Assembly (NCBI RefSeq): GCF_900163715.1
Contig: NZ_FWFF01000017.1
Location: forward strand, 1 to 64,000
Length of the DNA: 64,000 nt
From: Brevibacterium yomogidense
Lineage (GTDB): Bacteria; Actinomycetota; Actinomycetes; Actinomycetales; Brevibacteriaceae
Direction of reading: 5' to 3'
Part shown: positions 27,498 through 36,416 of the stretch, one piece after another
Numbering within the stretch: position 1 is the first letter of the stretch
Layout: the number at the start of each line of letters is the position of its first letter
Position numbers and translations under genes: made by a program
The notes under the pieces: generated by a model
The model's input: only the letters and a program-made list of their open reading frames with translations
What the model was told of the DNA's origin: nothing
Databases searched by the model: none

Positions 27498-28028
27498 ATG
27501 GACACCCACAGCGACAGCCTGCCGACGGGGGACCGCGGCGGCGACCGGGGACCCACACCCGAGGAGGCGCGGCGGATGCTCGCCGACGCCGCTCGGATCG
27601 GTCACCGGACGCCCGACGCGGTGCCGCCCGTCCTCATCTCGTTCGCGATCCTCTGCGCGATCGGCACCATGGCGACCCTGGGCGTGCACCTCGCGGCGCG
27701 CGTGCTCCCCGACTCCTCGTTCGATGCGCCGCTCGCGGTCACCGTCATGGCAATGGCCTGGGTCTTCGTCGCGATCATCGTCCCGTTCCTCTTCCGCCGA
27801 CCTCTGCGCCGGGGGCTGGCCGTGCGCTGGTACATCTACATGGGGTCCTGGGGCGTCCTCTGGGCGGCGTCCATGCTGCTGGGGGAGACGTTCGCAGCCC
27901 TGGTGCTCGCGCCGCTCTTCCTCGGGCTGTTCATGATCGCCGCGGCGACGGAGGCGAAGCGCGCGCGGACCGCACGGGCCGAGGAGGAGGCGGCGCAGAG
28001 CGCGGTCGTGGACGGGGACGCGCCGTGA
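27498..28028 (+). CDS. Hypothetical membrane protein paired with a winged-helix regulator
   Basis: 176 residues. A hydrophilic N terminus with TPEEARRMLADAARIG precedes four helices (about 48-68, 80-102, 112-132, 136-155); the C terminus is Ala/Arg/Glu-rich. No enzymatic motif. ATG 27498 follows AAGGAG by 7 nt. It overlaps the regulator gene by 4 bp (GTGA). Such small membrane protein/wHTH pairs are common in actinobacteria; the membrane partner may sense a signal or sequester the regulator. That is inference. Confidence 0.65.
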   Translation: MDTHSDSLPTGDRGGDRGPTPEEARRMLADAARIGHRTPDAVPPVLISFAILCAIGTMATLGVHLAARVLPDSSFDAPLAVTVMAMAWVFVAIIVPFLFRRPLRRGLAVRWYIYMGSWGVLWAASMLLGETFAALVLAPLFLGLFMIAAATEAKRARTARAEEEAAQSAVVDGDAP

Positions 28029-28336
28029 GCGCACCCCAGCACCCCCGGTTCGCGCTCGACTCCTCCCTCGCCCACCCCGTCCGATTCTCGCTCGTCGCGG
28101 CACTCGCGACGGTGGAGAAGATGGCGTTCGGCGACCTCCGCGACGAGCTCCAGGTGAGCGACTCCGTGCTGTCGAAGCAGATCGCGGAACTGGAGAAGGC
28201 GGGATTCGTCAGGGCGGCGAAGTCGTTCGTCGGCAAGCGCCCCCGCACGACCCTCTCGCTGACCTCAGACGGGCTGGTCCGCTGGCGCGGGCACCTCGAT
28301 GCCCTCCGACGGATCGCGGACCCGCAGGATTCCTGA
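28025..28336 (+). CDS. Winged-helix transcriptional regulator (HTH_27/ArsR-MarR-like)
   Basis: 103 residues. RFALDSSLAHPVRFSLVAAL is followed by MAFGDLRDELQVSDSVLSKQ (recognition region) and GKRPRTTLSLTSDGLVRW (wing), matching the small single-domain PF13601-type regulators. No metal-binding cysteines. GTG start within the stop of the membrane protein. A hairpin shared with the convergent udk gene ends the unit. Confidence 0.8.
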   Translation: MSAPQHPRFALDSSLAHPVRFSLVAALATVEKMAFGDLRDELQVSDSVLSKQIAELEKAGFVRAAKSFVGKRPRTTLSLTSDGLVRWRGHLDALRRIADPQDS

Positions 28337-28368
28337 CAGGTGGAACCCGTGACGTGAACGGCCGCACG

Positions 28369-28406
28369 CAGCGCGCCCGCAGCCGATGAGGCCGCGGGTC
28401 GCGCTG
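28369..28406. terminator. Bidirectional terminator between the winged-helix gene and udk
   Basis: CAGCGCGCCCGC (28369-28380) pairs with 28394-28406, with one bulged base. It sits about midway between two convergent genes. Confidence 0.6.
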
Positions 28407-28437
28407 GATGGGACGTCCGGCCGGGCGCGAACTCCCG

Positions 28438-29052
28438 TCAGGCCGCGAACTCCCGGCTGATCCGGTGGATGATCATGTCGAGCGCGACGAGGTTGTGCCC
28501 GCCGTCAGGGATGATCAGGTCAGCCTTCCGCTTCGACGGCTCGACGTAGAGCTCGTGCATCGGCTTCACCGTCTCGAGGTACTGGGCCTCGACGGACTCC
28601 AGGGAGCGTCCTCGTTCGACGACGTCGCGGCGGATCCGGCGCAGGATCCTCACATCCGCGTCCGTGTCCACGAAGAGGCGGATGTCCAGCAGGTCGCACA
28701 GCTTGGGCTCTGCGAAGAGGAGGATCCCCTCGACGATGAGGACCGGGGTCGGATCGACGGCGAGGGTGTCGACAGACCTGTTGTGGTCCGTGAAGTCGTA
28801 GAGCGGGCTCTCGATCGGCGCGCCGGCCTTGAGGGCGCGGATGTGCTCGTACATCAGATCGATGTCGAACGCCTCCGGTGCGTCGAAGTTCGTGGCCGCA
28901 CGCTCGTCCCACGTCTTGCCGGTGTGCGCGCGGTAGTAGTTGTCCATGAAGAGGACCGTCGACTTGCTGCCGAAGCGATCCAGCAGCGACCGGGTCAGCG
29001 TCGTCTTGCCGCTCCCGGTGCCGCCGGCGACACCCACCGCGATAGCTCCCAC
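28438..29052 (-). CDS. udk: Uridine kinase
   Basis: 204 residues. GVAGGTGSGKTTL is the Walker A loop; NFDAPEAFD and YDFTDHNRS are the uridine-site segments of the phosphoribulokinase/uridine kinase family, and VLIVEGILLF is the Walker B region. It makes UMP from uridine with ATP or GTP. GTG start with GGAAGG about 7 nt upstream. It lies downstream of mutY on the same strand with 139 bp between them. Confidence 0.92.
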   Translation of the reverse strand: MGAIAVGVAGGTGSGKTTLTRSLLDRFGSKSTVLFMDNYYRAHTGKTWDERAATNFDAPEAFDIDLMYEHIRALKAGAPIESPLYDFTDHNRSVDTLAVDPTPVLIVEGILLFAEPKLCDLLDIRLFVDTDADVRILRRIRRDVVERGRSLESVEAQYLETVKPMHELYVEPSKRKADLIIPDGGHNLVALDMIIHRISREFAA

Positions 29053-29191
29053 GTCCGACCCTTCCGTCGCGCTGCCACTGTGCGACGCCCCGGGAGGGGC
29101 TCGCGTTGACTCAGCGCACCATCCTAGAGGAACCGGGAGCGTGCGGAGGCGGTCTCTGCGTGTCTCCTCAGTCGGTTGTGTCCCCGGCTGG

Positions 29192-30244
29192 TCAGGGCAG
29201 TCGGATCCCGGTTGAGCTGCGGGATGCGAGACCGTCCCGGACGAGGTCGTCGATGAGCCGGGCGGTCCTGGTCCCGTCGGCGTCGAGGTCGCGCACCGCG
29301 GCGATGGCCTTCCTGATGGGCTCGCTCAGGCGCGCGAGGGCCTCGGCGTCGTCAGCAGTGAGCTCAGCGGTCGGTGCCGTGAGCAGGTGCGTGCTGATGC
29401 TCACGGCCTGCTCCTCGTCGGACGTTGCCAGCTCGTCGTGCGCCGTGCGCAGCACCTTCATGATCGCGCCGCGCAGCTGCCGGTCGGTGCCCGCCCACGC
29501 CTGGGTGCGACGGACGACAGTCGGATCGGAGGGCTTCCCCGCGGCGACCCAGGCGCACGCATCCGCCAACGGGCACGAATCGCAGTCGGGATTCCGTGCA
29601 GTGCAGATGAGCGCGCCCAGCTCCATCGCTCCGGCGTTCCACTCCACGTGCTCGCGTGCGGGCACGAGCGCGCCGGCCCACCGCTTCTCCGCCGCGGTCA
29701 GTGAGGCGGGCCGGTGCTCCACGGCCGCGAAGACGCGTCCCAGCACCCGGCGGACATTCACGTCGAGGACGACTGCCCTGCGGCCGTAGGCGAAACTTGC
29801 GACGGCAGCGGCCGTGTAGGCGCCCACACCGGGAAGCGCCAGCAGTCGGTCCTCCTCGTGGGGGACCTGGTTGCCGTGCCGGTCCGCGATCGCGGCGGCC
29901 GTCTCCTGGAGCCTGAGCGCACGTCGCGGATAGCCCAGGGAATCCCACGCGATGAGCACGTCCGACGGGGGAGCGGCGGCGAGGTCTGCAGGGCTCGGCC
30001 ACCGTCGCATCCACTCGCGCCACCGGGGGAGGACTCGGGCGACCGGCGTCTGCTGGCTCATCACCTCGCACACCAGGATCGACCACGCGGATGCGTCGGG
30101 TTCGCGCCACGGCAGCGGTCGGGCATTGCGGCTGAACCAGTCGATGACGAGCCGCTGGACGTCGGCGACGCGGGCCTGAGGCACCGGTGGGAGGCCCGGC
30201 GTCTGGGGTGCGCGTGTGACCTGTGTCGTCCGGCGGTGTGTCAT
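29192..30244 (-). CDS. mutY: A/G-specific adenine glycosylase
   Basis: 350 residues. It removes adenine paired with 8-oxoguanine. CEVMSQQTPVARVLPRW carries the catalytic Glu, LPGVGAYTAAAVASF is the helix-hairpin-helix, and DVNVRRVLGR supplies the Asp. CTARNPDCDSCPLADAC gives the C-x6-C-x2-C-x5-C ligands of the [4Fe-4S] cluster. The C-terminal ~90 residues do not look like the NUDIX-type oxoG-recognition domain of the E. coli enzyme. ATG with GGAAGGA at 6 nt. Divergent from the next gene with only 37 bp between starts. Confidence 0.93.
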   Translation of the reverse strand: MTHRRTTQVTRAPQTPGLPPVPQARVADVQRLVIDWFSRNARPLPWREPDASAWSILVCEVMSQQTPVARVLPRWREWMRRWPSPADLAAAPPSDVLIAWDSLGYPRRALRLQETAAAIADRHGNQVPHEEDRLLALPGVGAYTAAAVASFAYGRRAVVLDVNVRRVLGRVFAAVEHRPASLTAAEKRWAGALVPAREHVEWNAGAMELGALICTARNPDCDSCPLADACAWVAAGKPSDPTVVRRTQAWAGTDRQLRGAIMKVLRTAHDELATSDEEQAVSISTHLLTAPTAELTADDAEALARLSEPIRKAIAAVRDLDADGTRTARLIDDLVRDGLASRSSTGIRLP

Positions 30245-30268
30245 CGGGTCCTTCCTGCGTGCTCGCCT

Positions 30269-30274
30269 TAGGCT
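30269..30274 (+). promoter_or_regulatory. -10 box TAGGCT, near-leaderless promoter
   Basis: Seven bases before the ATG at 30282, within the 37-bp gap shared with mutY. A GAGGGG lies between the box and the start, but it would not be in the mRNA if transcription begins about 7 nt after the box. Confidence 0.45.
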
Positions 30275-30281
30275 CGAGGGG

Positions 30282-31208
30282 ATGAGCAGCTCCGGTCGTG
30301 GTCCGCGTCAGGGTCGTCCCAGCCGTCCGTCCGGGAAGTCTACGGGTTCCCGCGGAGCGGCCCGTCCGCCTGCGCGGGGGCGCGGTGACAGGGGGCGCGG
30401 GGACACCCGCGGCCGGGCGCCAGGGCCGGACGATGCCCGGCGCCAGATGTTCCGGCGGCGCCGCATCATCGTGGCAGTCCTGGCGATCATCGTCGCCGCC
30501 GTACTCACCCTGGGTGTCGTGCTTGCAGTGCAGGCGATCCAGAGCGTCCGCGAGGGTGTGGGCAGCCCTCCGCCCGTCGCGGAATCACCGGAGCCGAGCG
30601 CACCCGGACCGGTGGGCGACGCCGGTTCCGGAGGCTGCCCGCCGGACACCACGCGCGTGGCCGCGTCGACGGATGAGGACGAGTACGAGGACGACGAGGA
30701 GCCCGTCCTCACGATCGAGGTGAAGAACACCCACTCCGCCGACTGCCTGATCGACGTGGGCACGGAGCGCCAGGAGTTCGTCATCGAGCACGAGGGCGAC
30801 ACCGTCTGGTCGTCGCGGTACTGCGAGAGCACCGATGAGGACGCCGAAGGCGGGTCGAACCCGTTGGTGTTCCCTGCGCAGTCGGGGAAGAAGACGTCTC
30901 TCGACTGGCCGCGAGTCCCCGTCGACGAGTCGTGCAGGCAGACCGCGGAAGCGTTCCCCGCGGGCCAGTACGAGCTCATCGTGAAGTTGGGTGACGAGGA
31001 GAGCGAGCCCGCCCCCTTCACGCTCAAGGGCGACCCCGCGGATGACGCGACGGATGACCCCGGCGACGATGCCGGTGCTGACGCCGGAGCAGGCGAGGCT
31101 GTGGGTGATGCCGCCGGTGAGGGCGACGGCGCCGGTGAGGGCGACGCTGCCGCGGGTGAGGATGCAGCCGAAGCCGAAGCCGAAGCCGAGGAAGAGGCAG
31201 CGAACTAG
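30282..31208 (+). CDS. Hypothetical membrane-anchored protein with acidic repeat tail
   Basis: 308 residues. An Arg/Gly/Pro-rich cytoplasmic N terminus (1-60) leads to one helix (about 63-86), then an extracytoplasmic domain of about 150 residues with four Cys (GGCPPDTT, SADCLIDVG, SRYCESTD, DESCRQTA) that could form two disulfides. The domain looks like a beta sandwich (LTIEVKNTHSADCLIDVGT, FPAGQYELIVKLGD) of DUF4232-like type. The last 60 residues are Ala/Asp/Gly/Glu repeats (GAGEGD). No function recognised. It ends 8 bp before convergent radA. Confidence 0.6.
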   Translation: MSSSGRGPRQGRPSRPSGKSTGSRGAARPPARGRGDRGRGDTRGRAPGPDDARRQMFRRRRIIVAVLAIIVAAVLTLGVVLAVQAIQSVREGVGSPPPVAESPEPSAPGPVGDAGSGGCPPDTTRVAASTDEDEYEDDEEPVLTIEVKNTHSADCLIDVGTERQEFVIEHEGDTVWSSRYCESTDEDAEGGSNPLVFPAQSGKKTSLDWPRVPVDESCRQTAEAFPAGQYELIVKLGDEESEPAPFTLKGDPADDATDDPGDDAGADAGAGEAVGDAAGEGDGAGEGDAAAGEDAAEAEAEAEEEAAN

Positions 31209-31216
31209 CCTCCGCG

Positions 31217-32596
31217 TCAAGCGTCTCTGGGAGGCAGAGTGGTCTCCGGCAGGGCAGTGGCGATGGCTTCTGCGAGGTTCTCGCATTCTGCGACGCGCAT
31301 GCCGTCCGGCACGGGCACGTTGTCGAGCGATCCGCCTGCGACGATCGCATTCGTGATGCCCTGGCGAGCCGCTTCGGACAGCCGCTGACCCAGACCGGGC
31401 ACCTGGCGGATCTCCCCGGACAGGCTGATCTCACCGATCGCGACGAGCCGGGAGTACAGGGCGTCGCCCGTGCGCGCTGAGGCGAGGGAGAGCGCCAGGG
31501 CCAGATCGCAGGCGGGCTCCGACACCCGCATGCCGCCGACCGTCGCAGAGAACACGTCCTTGTCCGCCGTCTTCGTGAGGCGGCCCAGCACCGCGAGGAT
31601 CATGGCGATGCGGTTGGAATCGAGCCCGCTGACCGTCCGTCGGGGATGACTGTGCGCGTCGTCGATGAGCGACTGGACCTCGATGAGCATGGGACGCCGG
31701 CCCTCGAGCGCGACCGTGAGGCACGACCCCGGCGCCCGCGTCGCGGACCGGGTCAGGAACAGGCCCGACGGATCGGGGAGGCTCTCGATGCCCGACTCCG
31801 TCATATCGAAGCAGCCCACCTCGTCCGTCGGACCGTAGCGGTTCTTCACGGCGCGGAGCATCCGCAGGCGCGAGTGGCGCTCGCCCTCGAACGAGCAGAC
31901 GACGTCGACGAGGTGCTCCAGCGTCCGCGGACCGGCCACGCTGCCGTCCTTCGTCACGTGACCGACCAGGACCGTGGGGATCGCATGGTCCTTCGCGGCG
32001 CGGATCACCGCCGCGGCGACCTCCCGCACCTGAGCCACCCCGCCCGGCGCGCCATCGACGTCCGCGGACGCCAGCGTCTGGACGGAGTCGATGATGATGA
32101 GGTCCGGCTGGAGCTGGTCGATGGTGCCGAGCACGATCCCCAGGTCCGTCTCCGCGGAGAGGTAGAGGGTCTCCGACAGGGCGTCGACGCGTTCGGCCCG
32201 GAGCCGGACCTGGGCGGCGGACTCCTCGCCCGTCACGTAGAGGACCCGAGTTCCCTGGCGAGCGGTCCACGACCCGACCTCCAGCAGCAGGGTCGACTTG
32301 CCGACGCCCGGTTCACCGGCGAGCAGCACGACCGCCCCCGGCACCAGGCCGCCGCCCAGCACACGGTCGAATTCGGGGATGTGGGTCGAACGGGCCTCCG
32401 CCAGCCTGCGATCGACCTCTGTGATGGGGGTGGCTCCGACGCTGTCCGGTGCCGGCTTCGCCTGCGTGCGCACAGTCCTGCGCGCGGGGACCGTCTCCTC
32501 GATCGTCCCCCACTCGCGGCACTGCGGGCACCGGCCCAGCCACTTCGCAGTCGTGTGACCGCACGCATTGCACAGGTACTGCATCGTCGACGCCAT
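31217..32596 (-). CDS. radA: DNA repair protein RadA
   Basis: 459 residues. An N-terminal C4 zinc finger (CNACGH, RCPQCREWG), a RecA-like core with Walker A GEPGVGKST, the RadA-specific KNRYG motif, and a C-terminal Lon-like domain (ATVGGMRVSEPACDLALALS). RadA/Sms drives branch migration in recombination and helps resolve repair intermediates. No clear ribosome binding site or -10 is visible upstream of ATG 32596; it is divergent from the 32,643 gene across 46 bp. Confidence 0.96.
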   Translation of the reverse strand: MASTMQYLCNACGHTTAKWLGRCPQCREWGTIEETVPARRTVRTQAKPAPDSVGATPITEVDRRLAEARSTHIPEFDRVLGGGLVPGAVVLLAGEPGVGKSTLLLEVGSWTARQGTRVLYVTGEESAAQVRLRAERVDALSETLYLSAETDLGIVLGTIDQLQPDLIIIDSVQTLASADVDGAPGGVAQVREVAAAVIRAAKDHAIPTVLVGHVTKDGSVAGPRTLEHLVDVVCSFEGERHSRLRMLRAVKNRYGPTDEVGCFDMTESGIESLPDPSGLFLTRSATRAPGSCLTVALEGRRPMLIEVQSLIDDAHSHPRRTVSGLDSNRIAMILAVLGRLTKTADKDVFSATVGGMRVSEPACDLALALSLASARTGDALYSRLVAIGEISLSGEIRQVPGLGQRLSEAARQGITNAIVAGGSLDNVPVPDGMRVAECENLAEAIATALPETTLPPRDA

Positions 32597-32630
32597 GGTC
32601 GAAGTCTTCCACGAGGCACGGACACGGTCC

Positions 32631-32636
32631 TACGAT
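32631..32636 (+). promoter_or_regulatory. -10 box TACGAT, leaderless promoter
   Basis: Six bases before the ATG at 32643 with no ribosome binding site between. Confidence 0.55.
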
Positions 32637-32642
32637 CAGTGC

Positions 32643-33254
32643 ATGAGCGACGCACAGGCACCCCGATCGTCAGATGCAGCCCCACCCGCCACAGCCCCAC
32701 CCGCCACAGGCTCTCCCGACGGTGCAGCGCCGATCGAGCGCGCGACTGGACTCGACTGGCCCACGATCGCGGCTGCCTTCAACGACGCGGGCGGAGCGGC
32801 ACTCACGCACGCGGAGCTCGCGCGAACGGTGGAGCCGCTGTTCACCGATCGCGTGGACAACGCCGGCTGGTGGGCACAGGGGGCGACCGTCGTGTACGAG
32901 CAGTCGATCGGCCGCCGCGTCGCAGGGCAGTCGAGCGCGGGCGACTTCCAGGTGGCCGCCTCCCGTACCCTGCCAGGGGCAGGAGGGGAGCTGCGCGCCC
33001 GTGCCGTCGCCGAGGTCCTGGCCGCTGAGCATCTCGCGGGCCTGTCCGTGGGCTCAGGAGGGCGGGAGTCCGATACGCCCAAGCGGCTCTACTGGCGCAC
33101 CGGCCTGGGCGGGGGAGCGAAGCTCGCGGTCTCCGTGGAGCCGAAGGCGGATGACCGGTGCCTGGTCACGCTCACGGCGACCGGGCTCGACTCCCAGGAG
33201 CAGCGCGAAGAGGTCCGCACCGCACTCAGGGCCGTGGTGGGGGCCCTGGGCTGA
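32643..33254 (+). CDS. Hypothetical protein, weak similarity to DUF4287/AHSA1-type region
   Basis: 203 residues. A Pro/Ala-rich start with a doubled ATAPPATG segment precedes a soluble domain. GWWAQGATVVYEQSIG and RVAGQSSAGDFQVAASRTL resemble the phrase pattern seen in DUF4287/SRPBCC-associated proteins (WWAQ...YEQ...G..V..S.T), which is my only family clue. The C-terminal half (KLAVSVEPKADDRCLVTLT) looks like an SRPBCC beta sheet. Convergent with the DUF4916 gene, 6 bp apart. Function unknown. Confidence 0.6.
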   Translation: MSDAQAPRSSDAAPPATAPPATGSPDGAAPIERATGLDWPTIAAAFNDAGGAALTHAELARTVEPLFTDRVDNAGWWAQGATVVYEQSIGRRVAGQSSAGDFQVAASRTLPGAGGELRARAVAEVLAAEHLAGLSVGSGGRESDTPKRLYWRTGLGGGAKLAVSVEPKADDRCLVTLTATGLDSQEQREEVRTALRAVVGALG

Positions 33255-33260
33255 GCCCGC

Positions 33261-33800
33261 TCAGGGGAGGATGCCGAGGTGGGCCAGCCCCGCTCGCACG
33301 ATGTGCTGCTGCCCGTGGCGCATCTCCGAGAGGATCTCGTCGCTGACGGCCTCCCGCGGCGTGAGCCAGTCGAGGCTCAGTGCGGCACCGCGCGGTTCGC
33401 AGTCGCCGATCACGGGCAGGATGTAGCACAGCGCGACGGCGTGCTGGCGCGGGTCGTGGTACTGCGAGACCGCTTCCGCCGGGAAGTACTCGGCGACGTG
33501 GTACGGGGTCAGCGACAGGGGCACCGTCGGCAGGGCGAGGTGGCCCAGATCGCTCTCCGCATGTCGCAGGAGCGCGGCGCGGATCGACTCGTGGTACCGC
33601 ACGCGGCCGCCGACGATCTCCCGTCCCAGTGTGCTGTCCTCGAGAGTGCGGAGGAGCAGTCCGATGCTCTCGACCTCCCCGTCGTCCCCGCGTCTGACGG
33701 GGAGCCCGTGCACGTAGGTGATCGGGATGCGACGGCGGATGTGCTCGAGTTCCTCCGGATCCAGCCAGTTCTCGTCGAAGTCCAGGGCTGTGCGCGTCAT
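33261..33800 (-). CDS. DUF4916 NUDIX-like protein
   Basis: 179 residues. The actinobacterial DUF4916 family is NUDIX-related, but the canonical GX5EX7REUXEEXGU box is not intact here: the nearest segment is STLGREIVGGRVRYHESIRA, where the second half of the box is missing. PRGAALSLDWLTPREAVSDE is the family-typical C terminus. Catalytic activity is therefore doubtful. ATG 33800 has GGAGG directly upstream and also a -10-like box 6 nt away. The frame remains open far upstream, but that part is antisense to prpD. Confidence 0.75.
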   Translation of the reverse strand: MTRTALDFDENWLDPEELEHIRRRIPITYVHGLPVRRGDDGEVESIGLLLRTLEDSTLGREIVGGRVRYHESIRAALLRHAESDLGHLALPTVPLSLTPYHVAEYFPAEAVSQYHDPRQHAVALCYILPVIGDCEPRGAALSLDWLTPREAVSDEILSEMRHGQQHIVRAGLAHLGILP

Positions 33801-33806
33801 GCCTCC

Positions 33807-33812
33807 AATGTA
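33807..33812 (-). promoter_or_regulatory. -10 box TACATT of the DUF4916 gene
   Basis: On the minus strand the box lies six bases before the ATG at 33800, so the mRNA could be leaderless even though GGAGG is present between them. Confidence 0.4.
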
Positions 33813-33881
33813 GCGGCGATCACCGGTTCGTAGGCCGCCCGGGACGGCACGAAAAACTTGAGAACCTCCCTCGAACTGAAG

Positions 33882-33899
33882 TATCTTGATGTCGAGATA
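33882..33899. promoter_or_regulatory. 18-bp palindrome in the DUF4916-prpD divergent region
   Basis: TATCTTGATGTCGAGATA is a near-perfect dyad of the TATCTYGA type bound by MarR-like regulators in actinobacteria. It lies about 57 bp upstream of the probable prpD -10 box (33956-33961, TAGGCT). No regulator gene adjoins the operon, so the binding protein would be encoded elsewhere. Confidence 0.45.
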
Positions 33900-34014
33900 T
33901 GTGGTGTGATGCGGCCCACCGGACATCCCCGCTGGGCCGACGACACCCCGCCGAATAGGCTTGGGACCATCCAGGTCACTCGAGCGGTCAGCGCTCAAGA
34001 CGAAGGAGAGCCAG

Positions 34015-35511
34015 TTGATCAACCACGAAGTCCGCACGTACAAGAGCTCCGAACCCCTCGCCCGTGAGGACCAGCTCGCCTGGAAGATCGCAGAGGTCGC
34101 CGCGGATGACGTCGCGGTCGAGGCGGATGTCCAGGACATGGTCATCAACCGCATCATCGACAACGCGTCCGTCGCCGCCGCCTCCGTGCGCCGCGGGGCG
34201 CCCATGCACGCCCGCGAGCAGGCGCAGGGCCACCCCATGAAGCCGGGTGCCGCCGTCTTCGGGCTCTCCCTCGAGGAGACGATCTCGCCGGAGTGGGCCG
34301 CCTGGGCCAACGGCGTGGCCGTCCGCGAACTCGACTTCCACGACACCTTCCTCGCGAAGGAGTACTCGCACCCCGGCGACAACATCCCGGCCATCCTCGC
34401 CGTCGCCCAGCACAAGGGCATCAGCGGTGCGGACGTCATCCGCGGCATCGCCACCGGGTACGAGATCCAGGTCGACCTCGTGAAGGGCATCTGCCTCCAT
34501 GAGCACAAGATCGACCACGTCGCCCACCTGGGCCCCTCGGCTGCGGCGGGCATCGGCACGCTCCTGCACCTGCCCACGGAGGTCATCTACCAGGCCGTCC
34601 AGCAGGCGCTGCACGTCACCACCGCCACCCGCCAGTCGCGCAAGGGCGAGATCTCCACCTGGAAGGCCCACGCACCCGCCTTCGCCGGCAAGATGGCCGT
34701 CGAGTCGGTCGACCGTGCGATGCGCGGCGAGGGCGCTCCGTCGCCCATCTACGAGGGCGAGGACGGCTTCATCGCCTGGATCCTGTCCGGTCCGGAAGCC
34801 CGCTACACGGTCCCGCTGCCCAGCAGGGGAGAGGCCAAGCGCGGCATCATGGACACGTACACGAAGGAGCACTCCGCGGAATACCAGGCTCAGGCCCTCA
34901 TCGACCTGGCCCGCCGCATGGGCGCGCAGATCGAGGACTTCTCGAAGATCCGCAAGGTGACGATCCACACCTCGCACCACACGCACTTCGTCATCGGCAC
35001 GGGCGCGAACGACCCGCAGAAGATGGATCCGAAGGCATCGCGCGAGACGCTGGACCACTCGATCATGTACATGTTCACCGTCGCGCTCGAGGACCAGGCG
35101 TGGCACCACGAGAAGTCCTACGCGCCGGAGCGCGCGGGGCGTCCGGAGACGGTCGAGCTGTGGCACAAGGTCGAGACCCGCGAGGACCCGGAGTGGACCC
35201 GTCGCTACCACTCGACCGATCCGAACGAGATGGCCTTCGGCGGCCGCGTCGAGATCGAATTCGAGGACGGCTCCACACTGGTCGACGAGATCGCCGTGGC
35301 AGACGCACACCCCAACGGCGCGCGCCCGTTCGTCCGCGAGAACTACGTCAACAAGTTCCGCACCCTGTCCGACGGCATCCTGTCCGAGCAGGAGCAGAAC
35401 CGCTTCCTGGGACTCGCGGAGAACCTCGCGGACCTCGGTGCCGCTGACCTGCGCGCCCTGAGCTTCACGGTGGACGGCCTGGAGCACTCCGGCTCGAAGG
35501 GCGTCTTCTGA
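34015..35511 (+). CDS. prpD: 2-methylcitrate dehydratase
   Basis: 498 residues, MmgE/PrpD fold. It dehydrates 2-methylcitrate to 2-methylaconitate (or rehydrates to methylisocitrate) in propionyl-CoA breakdown. [34 protein letters not shown] and [19 protein letters not shown] are conserved PrpD segments. The start is TTG 34015, 6 nt after AAGGAG; no ATG or GTG fits. The stop overlaps prpB by one base. Confidence 0.95.
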   Translation: MINHEVRTYKSSEPLAREDQLAWKIAEVAADDVAVEADVQDMVINRIIDNASVAAASVRRGAPMHAREQAQGHPMKPGAAVFGLSLEETISPEWAAWANGVAVRELDFHDTFLAKEYSHPGDNIPAILAVAQHKGISGADVIRGIATGYEIQVDLVKGICLHEHKIDHVAHLGPSAAAGIGTLLHLPTEVIYQAVQQALHVTTATRQSRKGEISTWKAHAPAFAGKMAVESVDRAMRGEGAPSPIYEGEDGFIAWILSGPEARYTVPLPSRGEAKRGIMDTYTKEHSAEYQAQALIDLARRMGAQIEDFSKIRKVTIHTSHHTHFVIGTGANDPQKMDPKASRETLDHSIMYMFTVALEDQAWHHEKSYAPERAGRPETVELWHKVETREDPEWTRRYHSTDPNEMAFGGRVEIEFEDGSTLVDEIAVADAHPNGARPFVRENYVNKFRTLSDGILSEQEQNRFLGLAENLADLGAADLRALSFTVDGLEHSGSKGVF

Positions 35512-36416
35512 TGCTGGGCGCTGAGAAGACCGCAGCTGCCAGGCGCGCGGATTTCCGCGCACTGCTGAACGGCAGCGAGATCGTCCAGTTCCCCGGGGCC
35601 ATCAACCCGCTGACTGCCATGCTCATCGAGCAGGCCGGGTTCGAGGGCGTCTACATCTCCGGCGGCGCGTTCTCCGCGGCGCAGGGGCTGCCGGACATCG
35701 GCCTCACGACGCTCACGGAGGTCGTGGACCACGGACGGAACATCGCGCGGGTCACGAACCTGCCGACGTTCATCGATGCGGACACCGGGTGGGGCGAGGC
35801 GATGAACGTCGCCCGCACCGTCCAGGAGTTCGAGGACGCGGGACTCTCCGGCATCCACCTCGAGGACCAGGTCAACCCCAAGCGGTGCGGCCACCTCGAC
35901 GGCAAGGAGGTCGTGACGACGGCGGAGATGGTCAAGCGAATCTCCGCCGCCGCCAAGGGCCGCCGCGATGAGAACTTCGTCCTCACTGCTCGCACGGATG
36001 CCCGCGCGGGAGAGGGTCTTGACGCGGCGATCGATCGGGCCAAGGCCTACGTCGATGCCGGCGCGGACATGATCTTCCCGGAGGCGATGCGTGATCTGGG
36101 CGAGTTCGAGAAATTCGCGAACGCCGTAGGCACACCGATCCTCGCCAACATGACCGAATTCGGCAAGAGCGAGCTGTTCACGACGTCTCAGCTGGCCGAT
36201 GCGGGTGTCCGTGTCGTCATCTACCCTGTCACCACACTGCGGTTGGCGATGGGCGCGATCACCGACGGACTCAGGGCGATCCGCTCGGAGGGCACCCAGG
36301 CCTCGGTGGTGGATCGCATGCAGACGCGTGCGGACCTCTACGAGGCAATCGACTACGAGGCGTACAACTCGTTCGACTCAGCCGTCTTCAACTTCTCTCA
36401 GGAGGGACACCAGTGA
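35511..36416 (+). CDS. prpB: 2-methylisocitrate lyase
   Basis: 301 residues, the isocitrate lyase/PEP mutase superfamily. It splits methylisocitrate into pyruvate and succinate. PKRCGHLDGKEVV contains the catalytic KRCGH, and YISGGAFSAAQGLPDIG and DADTGWGEA form the Mg site. The start shares one base with the prpD stop (TGATG), and the stop overlaps prpC (GTGA). Confidence 0.96.
   Translation: MLGAEKTAAARRADFRALLNGSEIVQFPGAINPLTAMLIEQAGFEGVYISGGAFSAAQGLPDIGLTTLTEVVDHGRNIARVTNLPTFIDADTGWGEAMNVARTVQEFEDAGLSGIHLEDQVNPKRCGHLDGKEVVTTAEMVKRISAAAKGRRDENFVLTARTDARAGEGLDAAIDRAKAYVDAGADMIFPEAMRDLGEFEKFANAVGTPILANMTEFGKSELFTTSQLADAGVRVVIYPVTTLRLAMGAITDGLRAIRSEGTQASVVDRMQTRADLYEAIDYEAYNSFDSAVFNFSQEGHQ

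Noticed and set aside
33801-34586. N-terminal extension of the DUF4916 protein
   Set aside because: The open frame runs antisense through the prpD promoter and start; ATG 33800 with GGAGG is the natural start.
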